A stretch of DNA of 64,000 nt from Dromiciops gliroides (taxonomy: Eukaryota; Chordata; Mammalia; Microbiotheria; Microbiotheriidae). Made by a program: the position numbers and the translations under genes. This document shows positions 46,001 to 57,173 of this stretch, one piece after another (the stretch's first letter is position 1; each line of letters opens with the position of its first letter). Below the pieces are notes generated by a model. The model did no database searches. It was given only the letters and a program-made list of their open reading frames with translations, and was not told where the DNA came from. Where the stretch lies: NCBI RefSeq assembly GCF_019393635.1, contig NC_057866.1, positions 226,265,359 to 226,329,358 on the forward strand, read 5' to 3'.

Positions 46001-46779
46001 CCTCCGCCCCGCGCCTGCGCGGGGACTCGGGCCACGCGCTCACCCGTCCCCCGCCCGGAGCTCGCTTCCGCCCCGCCCTCCGCCCTCGTCTGTGCCTCAG
46101 CGACTCAAGGGAATCCTCCGATTTCCCTTCCTCCTCCGTCTTTCCTCAACCGCTGCCGCCACAGAGACAGAAAAACGCGCGGGGAGGAGAACTGCCCAGA
46201 GTTTGGCTACTGAGTCACTGAGAAAGAGCCAAGAGACCGGCAAAAGGGGACCCGGCAGCAGGCAGGCATGCTTGCCTTTTAGCGTAGGCTACGTCATCCG
46301 AAGAGGCGCCGGTGACGTCCAACGCGCGCGACCGTTTTGCGACGCGGAAGTTGGGGATGATTGACGGCAGGCGCCGGAAATAAGACACCGGGGAAGGGGT
46401 GGGCCGGAGAGTGTGCTACGTCAGCCAAACGGGGTGGAGTCGGATCCTCACGCTCTGTTTTCGCTCCTACTCTGGCCTTCCCTCCCTTACTTTGGGTTTA
46501 AGGAGCCGGTCATGGCTTCCTCCGCTTGCCACACCTATCCCGGGCTGCCTTCTGGCACTTGCCGAGGAGTGGGCCAGTACGACTGCCCCGGGCGGGCTTG
46601 GGCTCCGGGCTCCTCCTCCACCGCTTGAGGGGCCTGTGATGTTCCAGACAGGCCGTGACCACTCCCCTGTAGACTCCTCCGCTCCTCTGAGGAGCGCCCC
46701 CCCGGAACTGTTTTACAGGTTAAGAGCAGCGACGTAGCCAAAGCGCTACTAGGGAAGGCCTGAGTTTTATGTGTCCGCA

Positions 46780-46908
46780 GACGCTTGACCCTTAGCTGCT
46801 GCTTGCTTTGGTTTCCTTATCTGTGTTGTGAGACGTAATGAGATGATCATTGCAAACTGCTTAGCTCAGTATCTGGTAAGTAGTTTATAAAGGTTAGCTA
46901 TTATTATT
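46780..46908 (+). repeat. MIR 3' half
   Basis: GTTTCCTTATCTGTGTTGTG, AATGAGATGATCATTGCAAA and TTATAAAGGTTAGCTATTAT. Confidence 0.55.
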
Positions 46909-47339
46909 ACTGAAATAGGGAAGGGGCATTTGTGACTACAGTAAGCCAGAATTAACCTCCCTCATGTCAAAAGACCCCGAGCCCTTCCGGTTGTAAGATT
47001 CTTGGAATCGAGTAAGGTAAAACTTAATAAGAGACAAATGTAGTTGGAATTTCGGGATGTCCAGCAGACCCCGCACGCCAATTCCTAGCCACTTAGTTTT
47101 GGCTTGCCCAGATGTTTGTCAAAAAGACATCTAGCTATGAATTATGACCCTGAGCAGTTAATTAAAAGCATAAGATTTTATATTTGTCTCTTACATTTTA
47201 TCTTACTCTTTTCTGGCGATCTCATAGCTGAAAGGGTTAATGTTCACTTGGGACACTTAAGATTTACTACTGTCAGAAAATTGAGAGAAATCACTGAAAC
47301 GTTCTATGCTTGGATATTCCCTCAATCCAATACAAAATG

Positions 47340-47460
47340 CAGTTCTTATTCAATCAGCAAACTTTTATTAAGTAAGCACGTATTATTATTTGATCCAGAG
47401 ACACAAAGACAAAATGAAACCATCCCTATTCTCAAGAAACTAAATTGTCCAGCTCCTCAA
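47340..47460 (-). repeat. L2 3'-end fragment
   Basis: TCAGCAAACTTTTATTAAGT and GACACAAAGACAAAATGAAA match reverse L2 ends seen elsewhere in the window. It accounts for the end of the 131-codon open frame at 47104-47499. Confidence 0.5.
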
Positions 47461-47860
47461 AGTAAACTTTACAAAGGAAGAAAATTACCAGGAAGCTAAG
47501 TATCTTGTCCATGAATAATTGAGCTTAGCAAGTGTTAGGAACCTGGACCTCCAGCTTTAATACTTCCAAAATTAAAAGATCTCAGATTTGAAAAAGATAT
47601 AACAAGTCATTTTTTACAACCTGTAGTTTTTACAATGTCTCTAGCAAGTGGTCTTCCAGCCTTCATGGAAGACCTACAGGAACCACCCTACAAGTTGGTA
47701 GACCCCACTCTTCAATCTCATGTCCTTGCCAAGGCCTCTTCAACAATCTTGGGTCTTAGGTATCATTTGGAGTCTCTTGTGACTCCCACTTTGCAGCTAA
47801 TTCTCATGCCCTCCTTCCATGTCCCCTCCCAACCTCTTCACTTCTCTCTCTCTCTTTTTT

Positions 47861-48000
47861 TTTTTAGTGAGGCAATTGGGATTAAGTGACTTGCTCAGGG
47901 TCACACAGCTACTAAGCGTTAAGTGTCTGAGGCCAAATTTGAACTCAGGTCCTCCTGAATCCAGGGCCAGTGCTCTATCCACTGTGCCACCTAGCTGCCC
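47861..48000 (-). mobile_element. Short tRNA-headed SINE
   Basis: Reverse copy, AGTGAGGCAATTGGGATTAA to CCACCTAGCTGCCCC. CTTCTCTCT and T-runs are repeated on both sides. Confidence 0.88.
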
Positions 48001-48569
48001 CTTCTCTCTTTTTTTTAATAATTAATAAACATTTTTATTTAAAGTTTTGAGTTGCAAATTCTATCCTTTCTTCCCTCCCTCCCCTGCCTGAGGCAATAAA
48101 CCATCAGATTATACATGTGCAATTATGTAAAATGTTACCAGATTAGTTAGTCATTTTGTATAAGAAAACTTGAGTAAATTTTAAAAAAATGAAAGTGAAA
48201 AATAGCAGTATTTCATTCTGTGTTCAATCAATATCAGCTCTTTCTCTGGAGGTGGATAGTATGTTTCATCTTTAATCCTTTGGGATTGCCTTGGATCATT
48301 GTAGTTGTCATTTCATCAAGCAATATTTCTGTCACTGCACAGGGTTTTCCTGATTCTGCTCACTTCACTATACATCAGTTCATATAAGTCTTTCCAGGCC
48401 TTTCTGAAATCATCCTGCTTGTCACTTCTTATAGCACAATATTCCATCACCATCATACTCCATATCTTGTTTAGCCATTCCCCAATTGATGCGCATTCCT
48501 TTGATTTCTAATTCTTAACCACCACAAAAAGAGCTTCTATAAATATTTTTGTACAAATAGGTCTTTTTC

Positions 48570-49498
48570 CCAGGGTGGAGCCAAGATGGATGAGAAAAGG
48601 CAGTGAGCTCCCAAACTCCTGACACGATTGCTCCAAAAAACATACAAATAATGCCATAGGAAAATGCCCAGAGCAGCAAAACTCACAGAAGAATGTGCTG
48701 AAATCATCTTCTAACTAAGAATGGCTAGGAAGGTCAGAAGGAGAGAGCTGCTGTGCTGATACAGGAGTGGAGCCCAACCCCCCAGTCACCCTGACACAGA
48801 TCCAGTCCCAGGAAGGCCTCACCAGAGAAGCAGACCCCCCAGAGCCTCTGAATCAGCTGAAGCACCAGTGTCATCTGGAACTAAGCTCACAGTCTGGTGA
48901 GAGGGCTGAGCCCTGGGCAGGGGGAGACTACAGGGGTCTATGCTGGTGCTAAGGCAGAACTTGGATTTTTCACCTCTGCTGAGAACCAGGAGGTAGGCTC
49001 GAGTAGCAGTGGCCCAGGTGGGGGGAGGGGCACAGGCTCCTTGGAGCTAACAACCACAACACACAAAGCTGGTTGATTACCAAGTTGGTCTGGGGTCATC
49101 TAAGGACCAGGGAACAGACCAGGCAAGTGAAGAACCTGATCCTCCTTAAATCATACCACCTGGGACTTGTGAAGCTTGGGATACTGCAGCCTGGAAACAG
49201 TGCCCCTCTTTAAGGGGCTAAAAGTCAAGTCAAAGAAAGGCAAGATGAGTAGACAGAGAAAGGTGAGGACCATAGAAAGTTTCTTTAGTGACAAGGAAGA
49301 TCGAGGTGCACCCTCAGAGGAAGATGTCAACATCAAGGCCCCTACATCTAAAGCTTCCAAGAAAAATATGAATTGGTCTCAGGCCATAGAGGTGCTCAAA
49401 AAGGACTTTGAAGATAAAGTTAGAGAGGTAGAGGAAAAAATGGAAAGAGAAATGAGGGTGATGCAGGAAAGACATGAGAAAAAAGTCAACAAAAGTCA
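48570..49498 (+). mobile_element. L1 5' fragment (5' UTR plus start of ORF1) nested in L1
   Basis: Starts CCAGGGTGGAGCCAAGATGG, which resembles the first bases of a full-length L1 5' UTR, and runs through about 675 bp of GC-moderate UTR. An ORF1 start at 49245 reads MSRQRKVRTIESFFSDKEDR and then a charged coiled-coil-like stretch with REVEEKMEREMRVMQERHEK. It ends abruptly in ORF1. Perfect 17-bp target duplication ACAAATAGGTCTTTTTC at 48553-48569 and 49499-49515. Confidence 0.88.
49245..49497 (+). pseudogene. L1 ORF1 N-terminal fragment
   Basis: About 84 codons of an L1 ORF1-like RNA-binding protein: a basic N-terminus, a serine/acid-rich linker and the start of a heptad-like coiled coil. 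The RRM and C-terminal domains are absent because the insertion stops here. Not a host gene. Confidence 0.75.
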
Positions 49499-50174
49499 AC
49501 AAATAGGTCTTTTTCTCTTTTTGGGGGATGTCTAGTATTGCTTGATCAAAGGGTGTGCACAGTTTTATAGCCCTTTGGGCATAATTCTAAATTGTTTTCC
49601 AGAATGGTTGGATATATTCACAACTCCACCAGCAGTAGATTAGCATCCGAGTTTTCCCACATCTCCCAACATCCAATATTTTCTTTTTTATATTTGTCAT
49701 TACCTCTACAGTCTTCTGTAAGGGGCTAAAATTATAGCTAGTCTTGTCTAAAATATCTAATGAGTAGTCACCAATAAATTATAAGCTTTAGCAAGAATTT
49801 AGATTTTTAAGCATTTATTAAGGAGAATAAGAATTTGGTGAAGAGAAAGGCTTAGATTCATCTGTCTATTAAAGGAAGAGTGCATTTCCAGCTCCGCTCT
49901 CCACCAGAGTCCTCACGAAAGAGACTGTGGAAATTTATTTTGATTTGGGGACTCTACCTTTGTGCTGAGATTGGAAAGCCTTAGGCCCTCTCTTCTGTGT
50001 GGGAGGGGCTGGTGCCCCTCCTCCTCAGCTTCAGCTGAGCCAAAAAGCCCCGTGGGCTGTACAAGACGCCAGGTCAGACAGCTGGGGGGAAGAAAAAAAG
50101 CCCCCAGCTCCCTCCGACCTGAGCGGAGCTATCCGAAAGATCCCGGATAGCCTGTGCTGAGGCACGTGAAGCTG

Positions 50175-50180
<6 letters not shown>

Positions 50181-50206
<26 letters not shown>
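50181..50206. repeat. CA microsatellite
   Basis: About 13 CA units inside the retroviral fossil region. Confidence 0.95.
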
Positions 50207-50207
<1 letters not shown>

Positions 50208-50259
50208 CAGCCCACAGCCCTTACTGGCAGATTAGCTTGGTCTGTGGGGGTGCAGGAAG

Positions 50260-50690
50260 CCCCAGAATTTGAGTGGAGAGAAGAAAGGGTATATAGAGAC
50301 CTGGGAGTTAGATTAGAAGGGAGCTGAGCAGGGGGATGAGACGAACAGTAACGCAGGACTAGGAGCAAGGAGGAAAGGCCGGCAGACAAGATTAGGGGAG
50401 TAGACAAAGAGAGGCTGAGAAGAGGTTCGGACAGACAAGAAAAAGTCAAGAGGCAGCTGAGGAGATGGCAAAGATTGGGGACTAGAGACGGGGCTACAAG
50501 GACGCAGGAGAAGATGAGAAGGACTAGGAGCAGGGAAAAGAGAGGCCAAAGGGCAGACTGATGGAGCAGACAGACAGAAGGTCAGTGAGAGAGAAACACA
50601 GGGGTTCAGCAGTGGCAGTAAAGAGAGGAAAGTTAGAAGCAGGGGGATTTACAAAATGAAAGGGGCTCGGAGTTAGAATAAAGTGTAACG
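50260..50690 (+). repeat. Long purine-rich (GA) tract
   Basis: Over roughly 430 bp the plus strand is strongly biased to G and A with irregular AGGAG, GAGACAGA and AGAGA motifs. It is not a clean tandem repeat. The minus-strand serine/leucine-rich open frames across it are composition artefacts. Confidence 0.7.
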
Positions 50691-51589
50691 TACCCTGAGG
50701 CCGGAGGTGGCTAAGTCCCTTATTGTATTCAAAAAGTTCTAAGCACAGCAGGTGGGAAAGAGACCTCAGGAAAGCAGTCAGGTTGTACATTTTATTTCCC
50801 TGTATTCTTAATTTTAAATAGTATCTTATAAACTCTGCTTTGATTATTTAGTTAAGAAGCTTCTTAATATTTTGCTTATCAATTTGGGAGTGGAGCAGTG
50901 TGGTGGAACTTTATAAACGGCCCACATTAAATTAACAAAGTCAGATAGCTAACAGTCAAAAGTCCCCAGATTAGTCCTCTAGTCATCCATAGATCAGTCC
51001 CCCCAAATTAGGCTAGTCATCAAAATATTCTAAACTTAAATAGCGACCACGAAGGGACATACGGCCCAATTATAATTTTTCTAAACTTATCATTTTTCAT
51101 ATAGTCATAATTTTTCATAAATCCAATTATAGAAATTTTCCAGGTTAGTTATAGTTAATAATTAATTTTTTTACAAGACCAAGAGTGCCAGCCTCACCCC
51201 CTTCTTCCTCCCACAAGGAAAAATCACTTCCGGATGCTAAAGAAAAGCCACCTGTCTTGTAAATCTCCAGCAGGTGATGTCATTCCAATCATTATAGTGT
51301 TTGGATTTTGATCAGATCTAGGGATGATTGATTTCCATGCACTCAAGTCATTTGGACTAAAGGGACTGTATTTTCTAACCTGTATTGGCGCTCCCTTTTT
51401 GGTATGTTCTATAGCCTCCTGCAAGGGGAGCAGTTTCTGCTGATCTGATTCTAAAGATTGGTCAAGATCTGTTACTGAACTCGGGTCATCTCCAGCAGAG
51501 GGAGCTGTCTTAGTGTCTCTCTCGCCAAGTGGTCTAACATGTTCATAATCCTTTTTTCTCTTTCCCTCTTACTATTAAAAAATACCACA

Positions 51590-54240
51590 TTGCAATATTG
51601 CTAATAAAGTGGATAATCATTAGAGCTAGGATAATCCTGACCCTAGATGACCAAGTGAATGTAATCATTCCCTATGGCAAATCCGTGGTACAAACAAAGC
51701 CAATGCTGAAGAACTCCACATTTTCTACCATAGAGAACATTATGACAGCATTTGAAAAATCAATGACAATTCAGAAACCCCCGCCACTTTGGCATGCAGA
51801 GAATTGGGGAACCAGTTAAAATGATGTGGTATACCCCAAACTCTAGCAGCATAATAACTTAACTTTATTTATTTTTTTTTTAGTGAGGCAATTGGGGTTA
51901 AGTGACTTGCCCAGGGTCACACAGCTAGTAAGTGTTAAGTGTCTGAGGCCGGATTTGAACTCAGGTACTCCTGACTCCAGGGCCGGTGCTCTATCCACTG
52001 CACCATCTAGCTGCCCATAACTTAATTTTAACAAGCTTTTCCTTCTGCAGGTAAACCACTGAAGCACATGGCCTTGTTTTCTGGCCTACCTCAATCTCCC
52101 CTACCCCTTTTCCCCTCCCCCTACTTAACCCTTGTTCCTTGAAACTGTCTTTTTTTGTTGTGTTTTTGAAAGGCATTGGAAAGGCCTGGGTTTCACCACA
52201 TACTTAAGTTTCCTTGTGAGCACAAAAGGGTGTTTAGCAAACCTTTTGCTTTTTTGTTTTTGGTTTGGTTTGGTTTTTGACTTTTGTTTCTTTTGCTTTC
52301 TTTTTAACTCAATTTTGTAAACTAAGTGAATTTTCAAAGACATGTTAAGTATATACTGTGGGGCCATTGGGCCTCAGAAGCTATCACAATTTTTTTTTTT
52401 AAAGAACCATGAGTTTGATGAGTTTGTTTATGGGATTATGTTTAAAAAGGGGGGGCGGGGGGGGCGGTATTGAAACCTATTGCTTGATTTATCAATGAAC
52501 ATATTGACTATTGAGTCTGGCTGATTGAAGGTTTATCTCTTTTTGATAAGTTGATTATCACTTTTAAGTATCTGTTATTGTCATACTAGATAGAGAATTC
52601 ATGTACAAGATGACGTGTTTACTTGCTCAAAGACGATTATGTAATAATGTCTAATATCAGCTATTTACATTCATTTATCATTTATATGTCATTATACTCT
52701 GGGTATGGTTTGGAATTATTGTAGATATTACAAGTATATCCTCAGTTATGCAGCATAACATGCATTTTTACCATCATACTGTCTTTGGTGAAATTAATAT
52801 GAGATTTATGAATTATGGAAACATCATTTCAGAGACCAACTGCTCTTACTGTGAGCTTGATGCAGGCCTTGGAGAGAATATATGTACAACAGGAGGAGAG
52901 ACGGGTACACGCAAGTCCATGGTTTGCTTATGATGGCGACTATGTAGACCACAGTTGCTGGACATAGTCCAGTTTCTTCCTCTCTCCCTCCTAAAATAAC
53001 CTGGTGTCATGGAAGCTCCAACACATGCACCTAGTTTAACTTAACTTGTTTTCTTTTTCTTTCACTCAGTCTGATGGCATGGTCAGAATCGATCCACCTG
53101 TGGCCTAGCACAATTGCCAGATGTCTCAGAACCATGAGATGTGGTATGGTAACCTTTCCATAACATTTTCAGGTGTCATGGACACATTACTAAATTTGGC
53201 TTTGATCTAGACACATGGTGGTAAGAAGTGTTATAGATTGCATAACTACCTCAACCCTGTATTATATAAAGGAGGGTAATGTAACATAATATATATCAAG
53301 TTTGAGTATGAGTTCTATTTTGAAGAACTCTCACTGTTTAATTTGATCATTGACCATGCTATGCTAAGGATTAGTAAAAATCCAACAGTTCAACAGCTTT
53401 CCTGATGAGTCTAGATTTTTCCTGATGACCACTCCAAGAAGACAAGATCTCAGAGACTTTAAATTAACAGTTTTGTTTTGTTGTTTTTCTTTTTTCCTTC
53501 TGTTATTATATTTGTAATATACATTTGTAACATGTATTTTCTGCAGAGGCCCTCCCTCTGTAGGCCAGTTCAAAGCACCGGTTCATGAGGGACCACCCCT
53601 TTGGACAAACTTTTCTTTCTCCCTTTTCTATATTGTTATTAACATATTATTTGCTAGCATAGGGTATTATAATCTGTTATTTTTGGCTGTTTCATCGAGC
53701 AAACCATACATGTTTTCTGAAGAAACAAAGGGGGGGAATGTGGTAAAAAAATTATTGGAGTTTTAGCTGACTCAGTTGGGAGGGGCCACACCTGGCCCAC
53801 CCTGAAGTTACGTATGCTACTGAGGTCAGAAGGAGAACTCTCCATAGGCAGTTTTTGAAGGACCTCCCCTTTTGGGGGAGGAAAGATTGAATCTGGAATG
53901 CTGGCTCTCTCTCTCTAGCTTCTGCCCTTCTGGTGGTGTGAGCAACTGTAGACTTGCCATGTTTGGGTGAGTGAACACAGAAAACCCTAAATTCCTTTGA
54001 ATTAGCTTAATTGGAAATGATCTGGGGATTGTATAGGTTAAGTTTAGAGTTAAGGAGAATTTATCTTTTTCCTATTTCCTTATCTTTGATTTTTATTAGT
54101 TTCACCTTTGTTGTTTAATTCCCAAGTAATAAAATCTGATCCTTTTGTGAATTAAAGCTGTAAGGCTCCTTTATTATTGGCCCGGGAGAAATAGCTGGTA
54201 GAGAATATCAAAATATGGACAGAAAGACCATTGTCTTTCA
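51590..54240 (+). mobile_element. Endogenous retrovirus fossil: 3' interior, polypurine tract and LTR
   Basis: A polypurine tract, AAACAAAGGGGGGGAA, at 53725-53738 is followed at once by an LTR of about 500 bp starting TGTGGTAAAA (53739) and ending near TCTTTCA (54240), with AATAAA at about 54128. Upstream, 51590-53720 is AT-rich and mostly non-coding, and probably retroviral interior; its left limit is a guess. No 5' LTR was found. The element is broken; family not determined. Confidence 0.5.
51863..52016 (-). mobile_element. Short tRNA-headed SINE
   Basis: Reverse copy. Target duplication ATAACTTAA at 51854-51862 and 52017-52025. It inserted into the retroviral interior and so is younger. 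Confidence 0.92.
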
Positions 54241-54720
54241 TTGGCCCTGTGTTAAGCAATAGATTGGGGAATAGTTTCAAAGGCAGCTCCTGCATTGTGA
54301 AGATTGGTCAGGTACTTATAGGACCTGTTGGCCAAGTGCCATAAAGCCATTTCCTTAGCAAAGGGAGAACAAGGGTGGAGGCACAATCAAAAATGTCTGG
54401 GGAACTTCCCATACCATTGAGTCACCCTCCACCATATTGGGCCTGGTCATACCCTTATCAGGCACTGGTTAAGCAAGTGGATTCACTAGATTTACTAATT
54501 GTATATCAGGAGACAAGTACAACAGTGATAATCACTGCCCCTGTGAAATCAAACTCAACTGAATAATACTCACCAGGGGTATAAGTTAATAATTTCCTGC
54601 ACTTATAACTGAAAGAGAAGGCTTTAGACATATCACCTAAGTTGGGCCTGGATGGAAAAGAAGGATTTTAACTAGCAGAGATGTTGGAAGAGCAATACCT
54701 TCTTGAAAAACAGCATACGT

Positions 54721-54874
54721 GGGGCAGCTAGGTGGCACAGTGGATAGAGCACCGGCTCTGGATTCAGGAGGACCCAAGTTCAAATCCGGCCTCAGACACT
54801 TTACACACTTACTAGCTGTGTGACCCTGGGCAAGTCACTTAACCCCAATTGCTTTACCAAAAAAAAAAAAAAAA
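54721..54874 (+). mobile_element. Short tRNA-headed SINE
   Basis: Forward copy with an A-run. Near target duplication CAGCATACG/CAGCATATG on either side. Confidence 0.9.
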
Positions 54875-54984
54875 CCAGCATATGCAAAGGAATAGGGTGA
54901 GAAATGACAAGACAAGGCTAGATTATGTTGACTAATTTTGTTTGCCTAGACCATAAAATACATGAAGAGAAATAAATGCAAATC

Positions 54985-55120
54985 TTCTCACTGACAGCAC
55001 TTTGAACCTTGTGAGGAATACATGTATTATGATAACCATTTTACAGATGAATAAACTCAAACAGGTTAATGGTTTCATAAGTGTCTGTGGTAAGACTCAA
55101 ATGAAGATCTCCTTGCACAC
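54985..55120 (-). repeat. MIR-like fragment
   Basis: CCATTTTACAGATGAATAAA and AGTGTCTGTGGTAAGACTCA. Confidence 0.4.
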
Positions 55121-57173
55121 CCTGAAAGAGTAAGATACATCTGGGAAAAAATAGGTTGATGCCAAAATGTGAAAGACCATGAATGCTAGCCATTATATTT
55201 GGTAAAGAGTGGGGAGCCAGTAAAAGTTCTTCACAAAGGCCACAGGGGCTGATAATTTGTGCTAATTCCTGTACTTGTCATCAAAGGTTGACCTGCATTT
55301 ATTGCTCTGGGTTTTCCTGTCTTCTCAATAAAGGAATTAACCTCAGTGCTGAGAGAAATGATTATTTTTCTATTATAATAATAACTAATTATTAAATTGG
55401 GATTGAGATTTTTCCTTTCTGTTTCCCCATTCAGGGACCAGTCCTTGCAAGTCATTCAGTCAAGTGTCTGAAGGACATTGCTGACAGATGAGAGCCCAGT
55501 TCCCCCAGGTATGTGCTTTTTTTTCAATATTGGACAGGACCCTACTCAACTAGAATACCTTACAAGCAGAATCTAATTAGGTGAATTCTTGCCTTTAGGA
55601 AACATGCCCCTGTTCTTGTAACCCTCCATTGGAACTTAGGGTGACCCAGTTTATGAAGGAGAAAACCAACCAAAGTGATCTGGGTAGAAATGGATTCATT
55701 TGTCCAGATTGCTGGAGGCAGGTGAGCCTCCTGATCAAGTCACATTCTCAACAGGCCGAGCATAAGACTTTTAGCTCACCTCCTCATTAATATGCCTACC
55801 CCCTCATTAATTGTTCAGAGTTGATTTTCACCTATGAGGGGTACCTCCTTTTCCAAAGGCATTTAAGCATTTGGAGATCTCCATGGTTTTGTCTTTGGTA
55901 ACTAAAAGACCACTGACCTTCACTTTATTGATGATTTGCTATCCTAAATATAAATTGATTATTAATTACCCAGAAACTCTCTCAGGTGTTTCATCTGTCA
56001 CAGTGCTTAATTATACCACCACTCCACCCAAGATTGCCAATGGAAGTTGTGACAAAAAAGAGTTGCTAATAACAGAGAAAGACATGGATCCAGTGTTTAG
56101 AGTTTCCCCATAAAGGTTGGGGGAGGTCAAATAAAGGCAACCCAGTGTACAAGCATGAATTAATGGAATAGTTAGTTTTCCCCACACATCAAAGGATACA
56201 GGATTATGGGATGATTTTAGAACAGAATCCTATCAGGTAGCAGGCAAATGCTCAGAGTGGGTAATTAGCCGTTTCACCTCCTCTGAACACAAAGACTGAT
56301 GAAATACTAAGCAGGATCTTTCCATTGACCTCTGTTTCTCTTGTTGACATCCCTTTCCTTGCCACCAGTCTGCTTTCGCTGCTGCTGCACCCCAAGAGTG
56401 CTCTGGTAGCCACTGTTGCTTCTCCAAAGCATTTCCAGGATTTTTTGATACTCACAAGGTTGATCTCAAAGGAAAGAAACCCCAATGGGAGGCAGAGGCA
56501 GCTGGGATGCTAGTACAAACCTGGCTGAGTTTGAATCTGCACTCCACATGGAGACCAAGAGCCCCCAATTCCATTATGACAGGATAGAGAAGGCTCTCTT
56601 TCACTCAGGGCTGCATTCATATCTTGTTGCCTATAAGGTGGGAGCCAGAAGCTCTGCTTGTTGGTCACTACCTCTTCTATTTTGTGTGTCATCAGCTCAG
56701 CAACTGATCATGAGGATTTGACCCAGCAAGGAGTCATACCTAGCCAGAATCAGGAAATTTTCCACTCTGTCCCCTGGCGCAGGAAGAGAATAGCTGCATC
56801 TGCTCTGAGAGAAGGATGAGGGGACTCCATACACTTGAATGGAATGCCTTAATAAAGAAACCAGTAGAGGTCACTATAGACATGATATGGTCAAACCTGT
56901 GCATTAGCGTATTCCAGGAGTGGTGTGAAGGATGGATTGGAGGGGGAAGAAAGTAGATCCAGGCAAATCAGTTAGCTAATTTTTAGCTTCAGCTTTGAGT
57001 AAGAGAAAGTGAGGGCCTGGATGAGGATGGTAACTTTGTAAATGGAAAGAAAGGTGCCAGTGGCAACTGATTAGAGGTAGGGAAAGAAAATGGAAGGAAG
57101 AGGGGAAAGTCCAAAGGCCTTTGTTTTTTGAGTTACATTGAACATATTCAACACTGATAAAAAGGATAGCAAA

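Larger units (their letters stand above)
45240..46740. promoter_or_regulatory. CpG island promoter of GAR1
   Basis: A sharp change to GC-rich, CpG-rich sequence begins near 45240 and fades after 46700. It covers the first coding exon and upstream flank. Within it are CRE/ATF-like TACGTCA or TGACGTCC motifs at about 46290-46296, 46313-46320 and 46417-46423, and ETS-type CGGAAG/CGGAAA cores near 46345 and 46374. There is no TATA box. This is typical of a housekeeping promoter. CFI, in the other direction, is 15 kb away, so I do not claim a shared bidirectional promoter. Confidence 0.8.
48003..49715 (-). mobile_element. L1 3' region (5'-truncated), split by a second L1
   Basis: In minus sense: ORF2 C-terminal wording ACCATTCTGGAAAACAATTT, CTTTTTGTGGTGGTTAAGAA and GGGAATGGCTAAACAAGATA. 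It ends as a 3' UTR with GGGAGGGAAGAAAGGATAGA and AATAAAAATG at 48020-48040. The two halves, 48003-48569 and 49499-49715, are continuous once the inner insert is removed. Confidence 0.85.
49725..51440 (-). mobile_element. Endogenous retrovirus fossil: LTR and Gag-like remnant
   Basis: The low end, about 49725-50165, is an LTR in minus orientation (starting on the plus strand TGTAAGGGGC) of the same family as the solitary LTR at 42557-42872. A Gag-capsid-like segment at 51224-51424 carries a YSPFSPNDLSAWK motif resembling the gammaretroviral YxPFSxxDLYxWK. Between them are a CA repeat and a long purine-rich tract of uncertain origin. The element is broken and lacks most of its interior. Confidence 0.55.

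Noticed and set aside
45724-46221. 165-codon plus-strand open frame antisense to GAR1
   Set aside because: GC-rich CpG island shadow with no recognisable protein features.
47104-47499. 131-codon plus-strand open frame
   Set aside because: Its second half is an L2-like repeat and the first half shows no family resemblance or splice context.
50129-50790. Serine/leucine-rich minus-strand open frames
   Set aside because: They come from the purine-biased tract, whose complement lacks stop codons by composition.
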